Of a stretch of 64,000 nucleotides of DNA, positions 32,880-40,787 are shown one piece after another. Source of the DNA: Streptomyces sp. NBC_01471 (GTDB lineage: Bacteria > Actinomycetota > Actinomycetes > Streptomycetales > Streptomycetaceae). The notes beneath the pieces were generated by a model. That model did not search any database. It was given only the letters and a program-made list of their open reading frames with translations, and had not been told where the DNA came from. The position numbers and the translations under genes are program-made. The number at the start of each line of letters is the position of its first letter. The stretch's first letter is position 1. The DNA is taken from assembly GCF_041438865.1 (NCBI RefSeq), contig NZ_CP109451.1, positions 434,001-498,000 on the forward strand. The letters are read 5' to 3'.

Positions 32880-33451
32880 GGTTTCTCCGGCCATTCGGCC
32901 AGCAGACCGGCGGCTGCCGTGTCCTTCAGGGAACGGGCGCCCGCGTCCTTGGGGGACATCAGCGGGGGCTGTGTGTATCCCCAGGGCAGCGCCAGGTCGG
33001 GGTCGAGGGGGTCGATGTCGATCTGGGTGCCCGGCACGTAGACGCTGGACAGCACGTAGCAGATGGTGGCGTCGTCGGTGAGGGTCAGGAATCCGTGGCC
33101 GACGCCTTCGGGTACGTAGACGGAGACCCCGGAGCCGGCGTCCAGGACATTGCTCGCGCTGCGGCCGAACGTCGGTGAGCCGACGCGAAGGTCGACAACG
33201 AAATCCCGCAGGGCACCGCGTACGCACGTCACGAACTTGGCCTGTCCGGGCGGCACGGTCACGCTGTGGATACCGCGCAGGGTGTTGCGCCGCGAGACCG
33301 AGTAGTTGATCTGGCGGGGTTCGAAGGACCGGCCGGTGACGCGCTCGAACTCATCGGTCCGCAGGGACTCGTAGAACGTCCCCCGGTCGTCGGATATCTG
33401 GTCGGGCGTCACGGTGAAGGTTCCCGGCACGTCCAGTTCATCGATGCGCAC
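32876..33451 (-). CDS. NDP-4-keto-6-deoxyhexose 3,5- or 5-epimerase (RmlC-like)
   Basis: A 191-residue cupin. NTLRGIHSVTVPPGQAKFVTCVRGALRDFVVDLRVGSPTFG (about residues 56-97) contains the catalytic His (RGIH) and the substrate-phosphate Arg/Lys positions; VYVPEGVGHGFLTLTDDATICYVLSSVYVPG holds the Tyr of the active site; IDIDPLDPDLALPW is the C-terminal signature. It inverts C5 (and perhaps C3) and so makes an L-sugar, which with the 3,4-dehydratase points to L-rhodinose. It overlaps the upstream GT by 14 bases. Confidence 0.9.
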   Translation of the reverse strand: MRIDELDVPGTFTVTPDQISDDRGTFYESLRTDEFERVTGRSFEPRQINYSVSRRNTLRGIHSVTVPPGQAKFVTCVRGALRDFVVDLRVGSPTFGRSASNVLDAGSGVSVYVPEGVGHGFLTLTDDATICYVLSSVYVPGTQIDIDPLDPDLALPWGYTQPPLMSPKDAGARSLKDTAAAGLLAEWPEKP

Positions 33452-34613
33452 GGCCCGCCCACCCCTGCTCCAAGTCGGTGACGACCCGCGAGGGCGCGGG
33501 CATCCGTTCCATGTCCGACCGCAACCCGGCCGCGGCCTCGGCGTAGCGGGGGTCGTTCAGCAGGTCGGCCAGCGCGCCCCGCAGCAGGTCCGGCCGGTCC
33601 TGCGCCGCGGCCGTGTCGAAGGCGATCCCCGCGCCCGCAGCGGCGAGCTGGTCGCCGTGTGAGAAGTGGTCGGCGAGCTGGGGCAGGACGAGCTGCGGCA
33701 GTCCGAAGGCGGTCGCCGTCATCGACGTGCCCGCGCCGCCGTGGTGGACCACGGCTTCGCAACTTCCGAAGAGCAGGTGCAGCGGGACCGGGTCGACCAG
33801 CCGCACCGAGTCGGGCAGCGGCCCCAGCTCGCGCCGGAACCGCTCGTCCACCGTCGCGATCAGTTCGACGCCGGGCTCGGCGCCCAGTATCCGGAGCGTG
33901 CGGCGGGCGAACGGCACGCCGTTGAGCGGCAGGGTGCCGCCCAGCGTGACGGCGACCCGGCGCAGGCCCGAGAGGGTCCTGGGTTCCCTCAGCCAGGGTG
34001 GCAGTGGGCCGTTGCCGTTGAACGGCACGTAACGGATCGGCTTGCCCTGCACGGCGCCCGGCAGCTGAAGGGCGGACGGGCACGGGTCGAGCAGTACCGC
34101 GGGGTCGGGGAGTTCCGCCAGGCCCAGGCGCGCGCAGACGTCCCGCAGGGCACGGCGGGCCTCCGGGCGGGCATCGCCCGACATCGGGTCGACGCCCCAG
34201 CGGTGCTGCACCACCGGGACCTTCAGCACCGCGCCCACCATGAGCGCGCTGAATTCCAGCGGATCGGACACCACCAGGTCGGGCCGGAAGGCCCGGGCGA
34301 ACTCCAGGTACTCGTCGGCCCAGCGGGCGGCGTGCGCGGCCCACAGTCCGGCGTAGCCGCTCATCCGGAAGGCCGTGCGGGGACGGGCCTCCAACGGCCG
34401 CTGCCCCGGCTCCAGGCCCTTGAGCAGCATGGCCTCGCCGTCGAACGCGTCACCGAAGCCGACGCCGTTCAGTCCGGCGGAGCGGACCACCCCCAGCACG
34501 TCGGGCTGGCCCGCGACGAGCACCTCGTGCCCGGCCGCCCGCAGCGCCCAGGCCAGCGGGACCAGGGGCGTGAAGTGGGTCGGTGAGGGCGTCGCCATGA
34601 CGAGGACGCGCAT
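33438..34613 (-). CDS. Glycosyltransferase (second GT subfamily)
   Basis: A 391-residue GT-B enzyme. MRVLVMATPSPTHFTPLVPLAWALRAAGHEVLVAGQPDVLG starts the acceptor domain; HRWGVDPMSGDARPEARRAL and DPCPSALQLPGAV are mid-domain signatures; the donor site is EAVVHHGGAGTSMTATAFGLPQLVLPQLADHF (about 290-320). It is a close paralogue of the neighbour at 34703, clearly different from the 18763/31746 pair. Their conserved starts (THFTPLVPLAWALRAAGHEVLVAGQPDVLG is shared) indicate recent gene duplication. The pair probably adds sugars sequentially or at different sites. Confidence 0.9.
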   Translation of the reverse strand: MRVLVMATPSPTHFTPLVPLAWALRAAGHEVLVAGQPDVLGVVRSAGLNGVGFGDAFDGEAMLLKGLEPGQRPLEARPRTAFRMSGYAGLWAAHAARWADEYLEFARAFRPDLVVSDPLEFSALMVGAVLKVPVVQHRWGVDPMSGDARPEARRALRDVCARLGLAELPDPAVLLDPCPSALQLPGAVQGKPIRYVPFNGNGPLPPWLREPRTLSGLRRVAVTLGGTLPLNGVPFARRTLRILGAEPGVELIATVDERFRRELGPLPDSVRLVDPVPLHLLFGSCEAVVHHGGAGTSMTATAFGLPQLVLPQLADHFSHGDQLAAAGAGIAFDTAAAQDRPDLLRGALADLLNDPRYAEAAAGLRSDMERMPAPSRVVTDLEQGWAGRAHR

Positions 34614-34624
34614 CTGTTCTCCTC

Positions 34625-34658
34625 TGCTGTCCGTTGCTGTCCGTTGCTGTCCGTTGCT
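34625..34658. repeat. 10-bp tandem repeat (CTGTCCGTTG) between paired GT genes
   Basis: Three perfect copies and a partial fourth of the 10-bp unit lie in the 89-base spacer between the two paralogous GT genes, directly upstream of the 33438 gene. They change the distance between the stop and the next RBS. Confidence 0.85.
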
Positions 34659-34702
34659 GCCCGGAGGGATCGGCCGGAGGTTTCCGGCGTCCGCGGACCG
34701 GC

Positions 34703-35869
34703 TCAGATCAGGTGTTCCAGGTCTGCGGCGACCCGGGACGGGGCGGGCATCGCTGCCATCTCCTCGCGCACCGCCCCGGCCGCCTTGGAGTAGCCGGGGG
34801 CCGACAGCAGTTCCCCGAGCGCGGCGCTCAGCCGTTCCGGGTCGTTCTGGGCCCCGGCGCTGTCGAGCGTGATGGCCGCGCCCGCCCCGGCCAGCCGGTC
34901 GCCGTGGGCGAACTGGTCGGCGATCTGCGGGAGGACGAGCTGCGGCAGCCCGAAGGCGGTCGCCGTCATCGCGGTGCCCGCGCCGCCGTGGTGGACGATC
35001 GCGTCGCAGTCACCGAGCAGCAGGTTCAACGGAACCGGGTCGACCATCCTGACCGTGTCCGGGACCGGCCCGATCTCCTGCCGGTGCCGCTCGTCCACGG
35101 TGGCGATCACCTCGGTGCCCGGCAGCCCGCCGAAGGCCCGCAGCAGGCGGCGGGCGAGTGGGACACCGTTCAGATCGAGGGTGCGGCCGCCGAGGGAGAC
35201 CACGACCCGGCGGGTACCCGCGCGGCCGGCACGGCCTGCCCTTGCCCAGTCCGGAAGGGAGCCGTTGCCGTTGAAGGGCACGAAGCGGATGGGGGTGCCC
35301 GGCACCGCTTCCGGCAGTTGCAGGGAGGGCGGGCACGGATCGAGCAGCACCGCCGGGTCGGGCAGCGCGGCCAGGCCCAGCCGGTCGCAGAGCCCCTGGA
35401 GGCCGCGGCGGGCCTCCAGGCGCGCCGTGTCCGACATGGGGTCGACGCCCCAGCGATGCTGCGCCACCGGGACGCCGAGGGCGCCGCCGACGATGAGGGC
35501 GGAGAACTCCAGCGGATCGGACACCACCAGGTCGGGCCGGAAGGCCCGGGCGGTGTCCAGGTAGGCCTGCCACATGTAGCGGGTGTGGGTCGTCCACACG
35601 CGTCCGGCGCCGCCCATCTCCTCCAGCTCGGCCCGGGAGCGGGTCTCCAGCGGCCGCTCACCCTCGCGGAGGCCACCGAGGAGCAGGTCCTGCACGTGGA
35701 ATCCGACGCCGACGCTCACGGCGTTCAGCCCGGCGGAGGCGACCGCCCCCAGCACATCGGGCTGGCCCGCGACCAGCACCTCGTGCCCGGCCGCCCGCAG
35801 CGCCCAGGCCAGCGGGACCAGGGGCGTGAAGTGGGTCGGAACGGGCGTGGACAGCATCAGGACGCGCAT
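34703..35869 (-). CDS. Glycosyltransferase, close paralogue of the 33438 GT
   Basis: A 388-residue GT-B enzyme nearly superimposable on its neighbour: THFTPLVPLAWALRAAGHEV at residue 11, VSDPLEFSALIVGGALGVPVAQHRWGVDPMSD near 120, and DAIVHHGGAGTAMTATAFGLPQLVLPQIADQF near 285. Differences concentrate in residues 60-90 and the Arg-Ala linker after 220 (RAGRAGRAG), regions that usually set acceptor specificity. It lies between the ABM-methyltransferase fusion and its twin in the tailoring operon. Confidence 0.9.
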   Translation of the reverse strand: MRVLMLSTPVPTHFTPLVPLAWALRAAGHEVLVAGQPDVLGAVASAGLNAVSVGVGFHVQDLLLGGLREGERPLETRSRAELEEMGGAGRVWTTHTRYMWQAYLDTARAFRPDLVVSDPLEFSALIVGGALGVPVAQHRWGVDPMSDTARLEARRGLQGLCDRLGLAALPDPAVLLDPCPPSLQLPEAVPGTPIRFVPFNGNGSLPDWARAGRAGRAGTRRVVVSLGGRTLDLNGVPLARRLLRAFGGLPGTEVIATVDERHRQEIGPVPDTVRMVDPVPLNLLLGDCDAIVHHGGAGTAMTATAFGLPQLVLPQIADQFAHGDRLAGAGAAITLDSAGAQNDPERLSAALGELLSAPGYSKAAGAVREEMAAMPAPSRVAADLEHLI

Positions 35870-35920
35870 CCGGTCTCCTCCGGTGGTGCGTAGGTGCGGG
35901 GCGGCGTCATCGGCCGGCCC

Positions 35921-37387
35921 TCACGGGGTGGGGCGCCGGCCCCAGGCGGAAACCAGCAGCGTGGTCATGTCACGTCCCTGGGGGGTGCCGAGCAGACCAA
36001 GGAACTCGGCCAGTTCGTCCGCCGTGACCTGGCCGCTCTCGACGAGCGTGTGACCCTCCTGTCGCATCCGCAGCCCGATCAGTTCGTTGTCGACAGCGGA
36101 CTGGCCGGGACCGGCAGGCGTGACCCGCGTCCCGACCTCGTCCAGGCCCTTTCGGGCCAGAGTGGCGGCCAGCCGTCGCCCCCAGCGCATGTCGGCTCCC
36201 TGCTCCTCCATGTGCCGGACGTAGGCCGCGACCAGCGAACGCCCCACCGCGGTGGGCGAGTCGGCGCCCGGCAGGTAGTAGAAGTCCTCGATGACGAGCC
36301 AGCCGCCGGGAGCCAGCCAGCCCAGGACGCGGTCCAGCAGCTCCTCCGGGTCCTTCAGATGCTCGAAGACCGCTCGGGAGAAGATGAGGTCGAAGGAGCC
36401 CGGTGCGCATTCCAGGTCCATGACGTCCGCCTGTTGGACCGTCAGGGTCCGAGAGCGGCCGGCGTCGAGGTGCTGGGTGTCGATGTCGACCGCCAGGACG
36501 CTGCCCCGGTCCGCCCGGTCCGCGAGCCAGTGGGCGACCGATCCGGCGCCCGCGCCCAGCTCCAGGCAGCGCCAGTCGCGACCGACCGGCAGGCCCTCCA
36601 GGATGGCGGTGCTCGCCGGGTCGTACTTCTTCTCGAAGAGCCGCACCTGGTCGAGTGCGGAGACCGCGCCCGCGGTGAGCGATCCGGTGCTGTACGACGG
36701 CCCGGGCCGCGCGGCGGCGTCGATCTGCGCGACCAGGGTGCACATCACGAACTCCGGCGGGCCGGTCTCCAGCGCGGCGATGGCCTCCTGGCCCGCGGCA
36801 TTGCGCGGGTCGGCCATGTAGGAGCGGAACGCGTCCTCGCTCACCCACTGTGGGTAGTTGACGTACGTGGTGCCGTCCAGGCTGATGCAGGGCTGCGCCG
36901 AGATGAAGCCCGGATGCCGCCGCTTCCAGTCCCCGGACTCCTGGAGCAGCCCGGCCAGCGCCCGGGCGCTCTCGTGGCCGGCGACCCGGCGTTTCGCCAC
37001 GGACATGATGCCGGGCGGTTCGGTGGCCGCGGGTCCTTCGACGCCGGGGGCCGGGGTGCCGCCGAAGCTCGTGAGCGACAGGACACCCGGCCGGTCGGAG
37101 AGCGAGCGCAGCGGGCTGTCGGCGGGGCCCCGCGTGAAGGAGTCGAGGAAGGCGCGCTCGCTCGACCACTCGACGCGGTTCACCACGCTGGTGCCGTCCA
37201 GACTCAGGTGGATACGGGCGGAGACGAATCCGTCGAGGTGCCGTACCCAGGCGTGCACCTCGGCGGCAAGGACGCTGGTCAGTTCGTCGGCCGTGCCGGG
37301 ACGGTCGACCCGCAGCTCCTCGAAGGTGACGTAACCGGGGGGACCGCCGGGGACGGCGGCGTCGTGGGCGGGCATGGTGGAAGTCAT
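35921..37387 (-). CDS. Fusion protein: two ABM domains plus class I SAM methyltransferase
   Basis: A 488-residue fusion. Residues 15-110 and 120-215 are two ABM-type domains, each with the motif seen in the 15544 protein (SARIHLSLDGTSVVNRVEW and SAQPCISLDGTTYVNYPQW). After a linker (ARPGPSYSTGSLTAG) a methyltransferase domain runs from about 255: CLELGAGAGSVAHWLADR is motif I, LAVDIDTQHLD motif II, FDLIFSRAVFEHLKDPEELLDRVLGWLAPGGWLVIEDF motifs IV-V. One reading frame covers all parts, and no internal RBS-ATG is evident. It could be an O-methyltransferase guided by the ABM part, or a bifunctional oxygenase-methyltransferase. I do not know a characterised protein of this architecture. Confidence 0.85.
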   Translation of the reverse strand: MTSTMPAHDAAVPGGPPGYVTFEELRVDRPGTADELTSVLAAEVHAWVRHLDGFVSARIHLSLDGTSVVNRVEWSSERAFLDSFTRGPADSPLRSLSDRPGVLSLTSFGGTPAPGVEGPAATEPPGIMSVAKRRVAGHESARALAGLLQESGDWKRRHPGFISAQPCISLDGTTYVNYPQWVSEDAFRSYMADPRNAAGQEAIAALETGPPEFVMCTLVAQIDAAARPGPSYSTGSLTAGAVSALDQVRLFEKKYDPASTAILEGLPVGRDWRCLELGAGAGSVAHWLADRADRGSVLAVDIDTQHLDAGRSRTLTVQQADVMDLECAPGSFDLIFSRAVFEHLKDPEELLDRVLGWLAPGGWLVIEDFYYLPGADSPTAVGRSLVAAYVRHMEEQGADMRWGRRLAATLARKGLDEVGTRVTPAGPGQSAVDNELIGLRMRQEGHTLVESGQVTADELAEFLGLLGTPQGRDMTTLLVSAWGRRPTP

Positions 37388-37407
37388 CTGCAGCTCCTGG
37401 GCTGTGT

Positions 37408-38274
37408 TCAGCGGAACCGGGCGGCGTTCTCCGCGGCCCAGTCGCGGAACGTGCGTGGTGTGCGGCCGGTGATGTCCTCGACCGTTGTCGTGACGAGCTC
37501 GGGCTCGACGACCAACATGGCGAAGTAGTCGAGGGCCCCGTCTGCGTAGGCGGGCGGCCAGCCCGCATTGACCATGGCTTCGCGGGCGTTCTGGTGCGGG
37601 ACGTCCTCCCAGCGCAGCGGACGGCCGACCGCCTCGCCGATGATGGCCAGCTGCTCGGCCTGGGTGATGGCCTCGGGTCCGGTCACCACGTACTTCTCGC
37701 CGACGTGGCCGTCGGTGGTCAGTGCGCGCACCGCCACGGCCGCGAGATCCGCCTCGTCGATCGGCGACCGGGCCGCCGCTCCGTAGGGTGAGCGCACGAC
37801 ACCGTCGGCCAGGATCTGCTGCCTCCAGGACAGCACCGCGTTTATCGCGAAGCCGGAGGTGCGCAGGAAGGTCCACTCGACGCCGGTCTCCTCGATCAAC
37901 TCCTCCAGGTAGGCGTGGCAGTTGTTGTCCCGCCGCTCCAGCCCGAGGTGGACACCGATCGAGGAGACGAAGACGACGCGCCGGGCCTGCTCGGCGATCA
38001 TCTTCACGACGGTCGGCGCGGTGTCGACGTTGAGGGTGAAGAAGGGCCACATCAACATCACGGAGCCGACGCCCTCCAGGGCGGCATCCAGGCTGCCGGG
38101 ATCGAAGAGGTCGCCGTACACGACCTCGGCCCCGGCGGGCAGCCGGTCGGCGGCCGGGTCGTCGGCCAGCAGCAGCGCGCGCACCCGGGCGCCGGATTCC
38201 AGCAGCTGGCTGACGATGTGCGGGCCGATATTTCCGGTGGCGCCGGTAACCAGGACGACATTCTGCGCTGACAT
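37408..38274 (-). CDS. NmrA-like NAD(P)H-binding reductase, first gene of the tailoring operon
   Basis: A 288-residue atypical SDR. VVLVTGATGNIGPHIVSQLLESGARVRALLL is the Rossmann start, VVFVSSIGVHLGLERRDNNCHAYLEELIEETGVEWTFLRTSGFAINAVLSW the central core, and SPIDEADLAAVAVRALTTDG the usual distal loop. Homologues act in polyketide clusters as ketoreductases or quinone reductases. It is one of three NmrA-like proteins here (others at 13425 and 62408). It leads a run of minus-strand genes (methyltransferase fusion, GTs, sugar genes) after a hairpin leader and a conserved promoter at 38651. Confidence 0.85.
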   Translation of the reverse strand: MSAQNVVLVTGATGNIGPHIVSQLLESGARVRALLLADDPAADRLPAGAEVVYGDLFDPGSLDAALEGVGSVMLMWPFFTLNVDTAPTVVKMIAEQARRVVFVSSIGVHLGLERRDNNCHAYLEELIEETGVEWTFLRTSGFAINAVLSWRQQILADGVVRSPYGAAARSPIDEADLAAVAVRALTTDGHVGEKYVVTGPEAITQAEQLAIIGEAVGRPLRWEDVPHQNAREAMVNAGWPPAYADGALDYFAMLVVEPELVTTTVEDITGRTPRTFRDWAAENAARFR

Positions 38275-38308
38275 TCACAATTCCTGTCTGTGGCGTATCG
38301 GTTCGTAA

Positions 38309-38354
38309 AACGGTTCAGGGGCATGCGGTGAAATCCGCATGCCCCTGAACCGTT
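38309..38354 (-). terminator. 20-bp-stem hairpin between the acyl-CoA carboxylase genes and the tailoring operon
   Basis: Bases 38309-38328 and 38335-38354 are perfectly complementary with loop TGAAAT. The hairpin follows the epsilon-subunit gene by more than 400 bases and stands 35 bases before the NmrA-like start. It may terminate the upstream transcript. Because the conserved promoter module at 38651 lies on its far side, it could also act as an attenuator in the tailoring operon's leader. Confidence 0.7.
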
Positions 38355-38768
38355 CGGACAACGACGTGGGTGACTTCGCTGGACCTGGACGATGCCGGGA
38401 CCGCTGGGGTTGATGATCTCCGGCAGGGTGGTGCGCAACTGCTCGAAGCTCGCCCCGGGCCGGCTTGGCAAGCCCGGTCCATCCTTTCCTCGGCACCGTG
38501 GTGGTGACGTGGAAGGTGACCAGCCGCCCGGGCCGAGGAGCCACGGGAGTGGCCGGTCCGGGCGCGGCGCGAAATGCTTCTCCTCATCGGGCAAATCCCG
38601 TCGAACGACGTCGGCCGGCGGGAATCAAAATGTTCGCTCGACGCAATTCTGCGGAAACTAGTGACTAGCTTCTTCGCTGCCGGAAGCGTGGTCAAGACGT
38701 TCTGTTTCAGACTTCGCTGAAGTTTCGTCACGTCGTCGCAGGTATGGAAATTGCGCGTGATGCCGATG
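38355..38768. other. Non-coding gap with the conserved promoter module
   Basis: Apart from the promoter module at 38651-38747, the stretch shows only protein-like scraps on the minus strand (around 38370-38450, reading EQLRTTLPEIINPSGPGIVQ) without a start codon, RBS or recognisable family. It may be the remains of a gene. Confidence 0.4.
38651..38747 (-). promoter_or_regulatory. Conserved promoter module, copy 1 (tailoring operon)
   Basis: This segment aligns without gaps to 52561-52657 at about 58 of 90 positions, including GCGGAA-N-CTA, TCTTCG, TCAAG, TCAGAC and TTCACGTC-like blocks. On the minus strand it offers CTTGACC and TAGTCACTAG as promoter-like elements, with direct-repeat-like heptamers further upstream. 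Both copies stand upstream of minus-strand operons, so they are candidate sites for the OmpR-type pathway regulator at 55923. Confidence 0.65.
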
Positions 38769-38987
38769 TCAGAGCAATGCAAAATGCGGCCGGCCGGCCG
38801 CGCCGGAGCGCCAGCCGACAGGGACGTCAGCGGGGCGGCGCCAGCCCGCGGTCCGGCGTGCTCCCGCGCCACCCGGACCACCCGGACCCCCCGCCATACG
38901 GGCCAGCAGGACCGCTGTGAGCGCCGCCAGCTCCTCCGGGGTGGGCGCGCCCCGCTCGATCCGTACGACGCCCTCGTCGCCGCTCAC
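38769..38987 (-). CDS. Acyl-CoA carboxylase epsilon subunit
   Basis: A 72-residue small protein. VVRIERGAPTPEELAALTAVLLARM (residues 7-31) is the signature of the actinobacterial AccE/PccE epsilon subunit that stabilises the alpha-beta carboxylase complex. The remainder is Gly/Pro-rich and variable as usual. GTG 38987 overlaps the beta-subunit stop (GTGA). Its presence shows that the adjacent beta subunit is a true carboxylase component rather than a stand-alone decarboxylase. Confidence 0.85.
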   Translation of the reverse strand: MSGDEGVVRIERGAPTPEELAALTAVLLARMAGGPGGPGGAGARRTAGWRRPADVPVGWRSGAAGRPHFALL

Positions 38988-40579
38988 TGCGGCGGATTGC
39001 CGTGCTTGCGCGACGGCAGGTCGGCGTGTTTGGGCCGCAGCATCTCCAGCGCCCTGACGAGCACCTCACGGGTCCGCCGGGGGTCGATGACATCGTCCAC
39101 AAGGCCGCGCTCGGCTGCGTAGTAGGGGTGCATGAGCTCGCTCTTGTACTCCTTGATCTTCTGCTCGCGCACCGCCCCGGGGTCGTCGGCGGCATTGATC
39201 TCGCGGCGGAAGATGACGTTGGCCGCACCTTCGGCGCCCATGACCGCGATCTCGTTCGTCGGCCAGGCGTAGGTGAGGTCGGCGCCGATGGACTGGGAGT
39301 CCATGACGATGTACGCACCCCCGTAGGCCTTGCGCAGGATCAGCGAGATCCTCGGCACGGTGGCATTGCAGTACGCGTACAGCAGCTTGGCGCCCCGCCG
39401 GATGATGCCGTTGTGCTCCTGGTCCACGCCGGGCAGGAATCCGGGGACGTCGACCAGGGTGACCAGGGGGATGTTGAAGGCGTCGCAGAACTGCACGAAC
39501 CTCGCGGCCTTCTCGCTCGACTGGATGTCGAGGACACCGGCGTAGGAGGCGGGCTGGTTGGCGACGATGCCCACCACGTCGCCGTCGAGCCGGACCAGGG
39601 CGCAGACGATGTTGGTCGCCCAGCCGGAGTGGATCTCGAAGAACTCGCCGTCGTCGACGATCTCTTCGATGACGCGGCGGATGTCGTAGATGTGGCTGGG
39701 GTCGGCCGGAACGACACCGAGCAGTGAGTCCGTCGTCCGGTCGGGCGCGTCGTCGCTCACCAGCCGGGGCGGCAGTTCCCGGTTGTTCTGCGGGAGCATC
39801 GACAGCAGGTAGCGGACCTCGGCGATGCAGGTCTCCTCGTCGTCGTACGCGAAGTGCGCGACGCCCGAGGTCTCGGCGTGCACGTCGGCGCCGCCGAGCC
39901 CGTTCTGGGTGATCTCCTCACCCGTCACCGCACGCACCACGTCCGGACCCGTGATGAACATCTGCGAGGTCTCGCGGACCATGAACACGAAGTCGGTGAG
40001 CGCCGGGCTGTAGGCCGCGCCGCCCGCGCACGGGCCGAGCATCACGCTGATCTGCGGGATGACACCGGAGGCGCGGGTGTTGCGCTGGAAGATCCCCCCG
40101 TACCCGGCGAGCGCCGAGACGCCCTCCTGGATCCGGGCACCGGCGCCGTCGTTCAGCGAGACCAGCGGGGCGCCGGCCGAGATGGCCATGTCCATGATCT
40201 TGTGGATCTTCGTCGCGTGGGCCTCGCCCAGCGCGCCGCCGAAGATCCGGAAGTCGTGTGCGTAGACGAAGACAGTGCGGCCCTCGACCGTGCCCCAGCC
40301 GGTGATCACACCATCGGTGTACGGCTTCTTCGCCTCCAGGCCGAAGCCGGTCGCCCGGTGCCGGCGCAGCTGCTCGACCTCCTGGAACGAGCCCGGGTCC
40401 AGCAGCAGGTCAATGCGCTCACGTGCCGTCAGTTTGCCCTTGGCGTGCTGACGTTCGGTGGCGGAGGGATCGAGTCCCTGGCACGCCGTCTTCTTGATCG
40501 TGCTGAGTTCATCCACACGATCGCTCAGCGGTATCGGTCCGAGCGCCTCCATGACGCCGATATCGTCTGCTATGAGCAT
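38984..40579 (-). CDS. Acyl-CoA carboxylase carboxyltransferase (beta) subunit
   Basis: A 531-residue carboxyltransferase of the AccB/PccB/JadN type. KGKLTARERIDLLLDPGSF opens the N-terminal crotonase half, GGALGEAHATKIHKIMDMA and GGAAYSPALTDFVFMVRETSQMFITGPDVV hold the biotin/CoA site of the first half, and DVPGFLPGVDQEHNGIIRRGAKLLYAYCNATVPRISLILRKAYGGAYIVM the second half. Together with epsilon and the alpha subunit at 53013 it should make malonyl-CoA for the PKS. Related JadN/LanP proteins in angucycline clusters have also been discussed as decarboxylases. ATG 40579 follows GGAGGG by 9 bases. Confidence 0.92.
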   Translation of the reverse strand: MLIADDIGVMEALGPIPLSDRVDELSTIKKTACQGLDPSATERQHAKGKLTARERIDLLLDPGSFQEVEQLRRHRATGFGLEAKKPYTDGVITGWGTVEGRTVFVYAHDFRIFGGALGEAHATKIHKIMDMAISAGAPLVSLNDGAGARIQEGVSALAGYGGIFQRNTRASGVIPQISVMLGPCAGGAAYSPALTDFVFMVRETSQMFITGPDVVRAVTGEEITQNGLGGADVHAETSGVAHFAYDDEETCIAEVRYLLSMLPQNNRELPPRLVSDDAPDRTTDSLLGVVPADPSHIYDIRRVIEEIVDDGEFFEIHSGWATNIVCALVRLDGDVVGIVANQPASYAGVLDIQSSEKAARFVQFCDAFNIPLVTLVDVPGFLPGVDQEHNGIIRRGAKLLYAYCNATVPRISLILRKAYGGAYIVMDSQSIGADLTYAWPTNEIAVMGAEGAANVIFRREINAADDPGAVREQKIKEYKSELMHPYYAAERGLVDDVIDPRRTREVLVRALEMLRPKHADLPSRKHGNPPQ

Positions 40580-40600
40580 GACGTTGACCCTCCGGGTGAC

Positions 40601-40787
40601 TTAGGCCTGATACGGGGTGTTGCCACGTGCTTCGCGCAGCGCGCCGGCCCACCGGGCGAGCTGAGCCGACAGGCTCGACACGCGCCACTGGGTGCGGTGC
40701 TGGTCGATCGGGTTCTTCAGGGGCACCGGGAAGCCGTGGTCGTACTCGGGGTGACGAGGACGAACACGTCGGCCTCCTCCCCTCAGA
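40601..40787 (-). pseudogene. Relic of an NADPH-dependent FMN reductase gene
   Basis: The minus strand reads EEADVFVLVTP then, after a 1-base deletion, EYDHGFPVPLKNPIDQHRTQW, then directly SSLSAQLARWAGALREARGN and TPYQA followed by TAA at 40601. These match the ADAFVVVTPEYNHSYPASLK region and the LGWWAQALREARTARPY C-terminus of the intact reductase at 21205. The N-terminal half and about 65 internal residues are missing. The relic overlaps the end of the PPTase gene. Confidence 0.82.

Noticed and set aside
38370..38450. Protein-like fragment EQLRTTLPEIINPSGPGIVQ on the minus strand.
   Set aside because: No start, no RBS and no family recognised; may be a relic but is too short to name.
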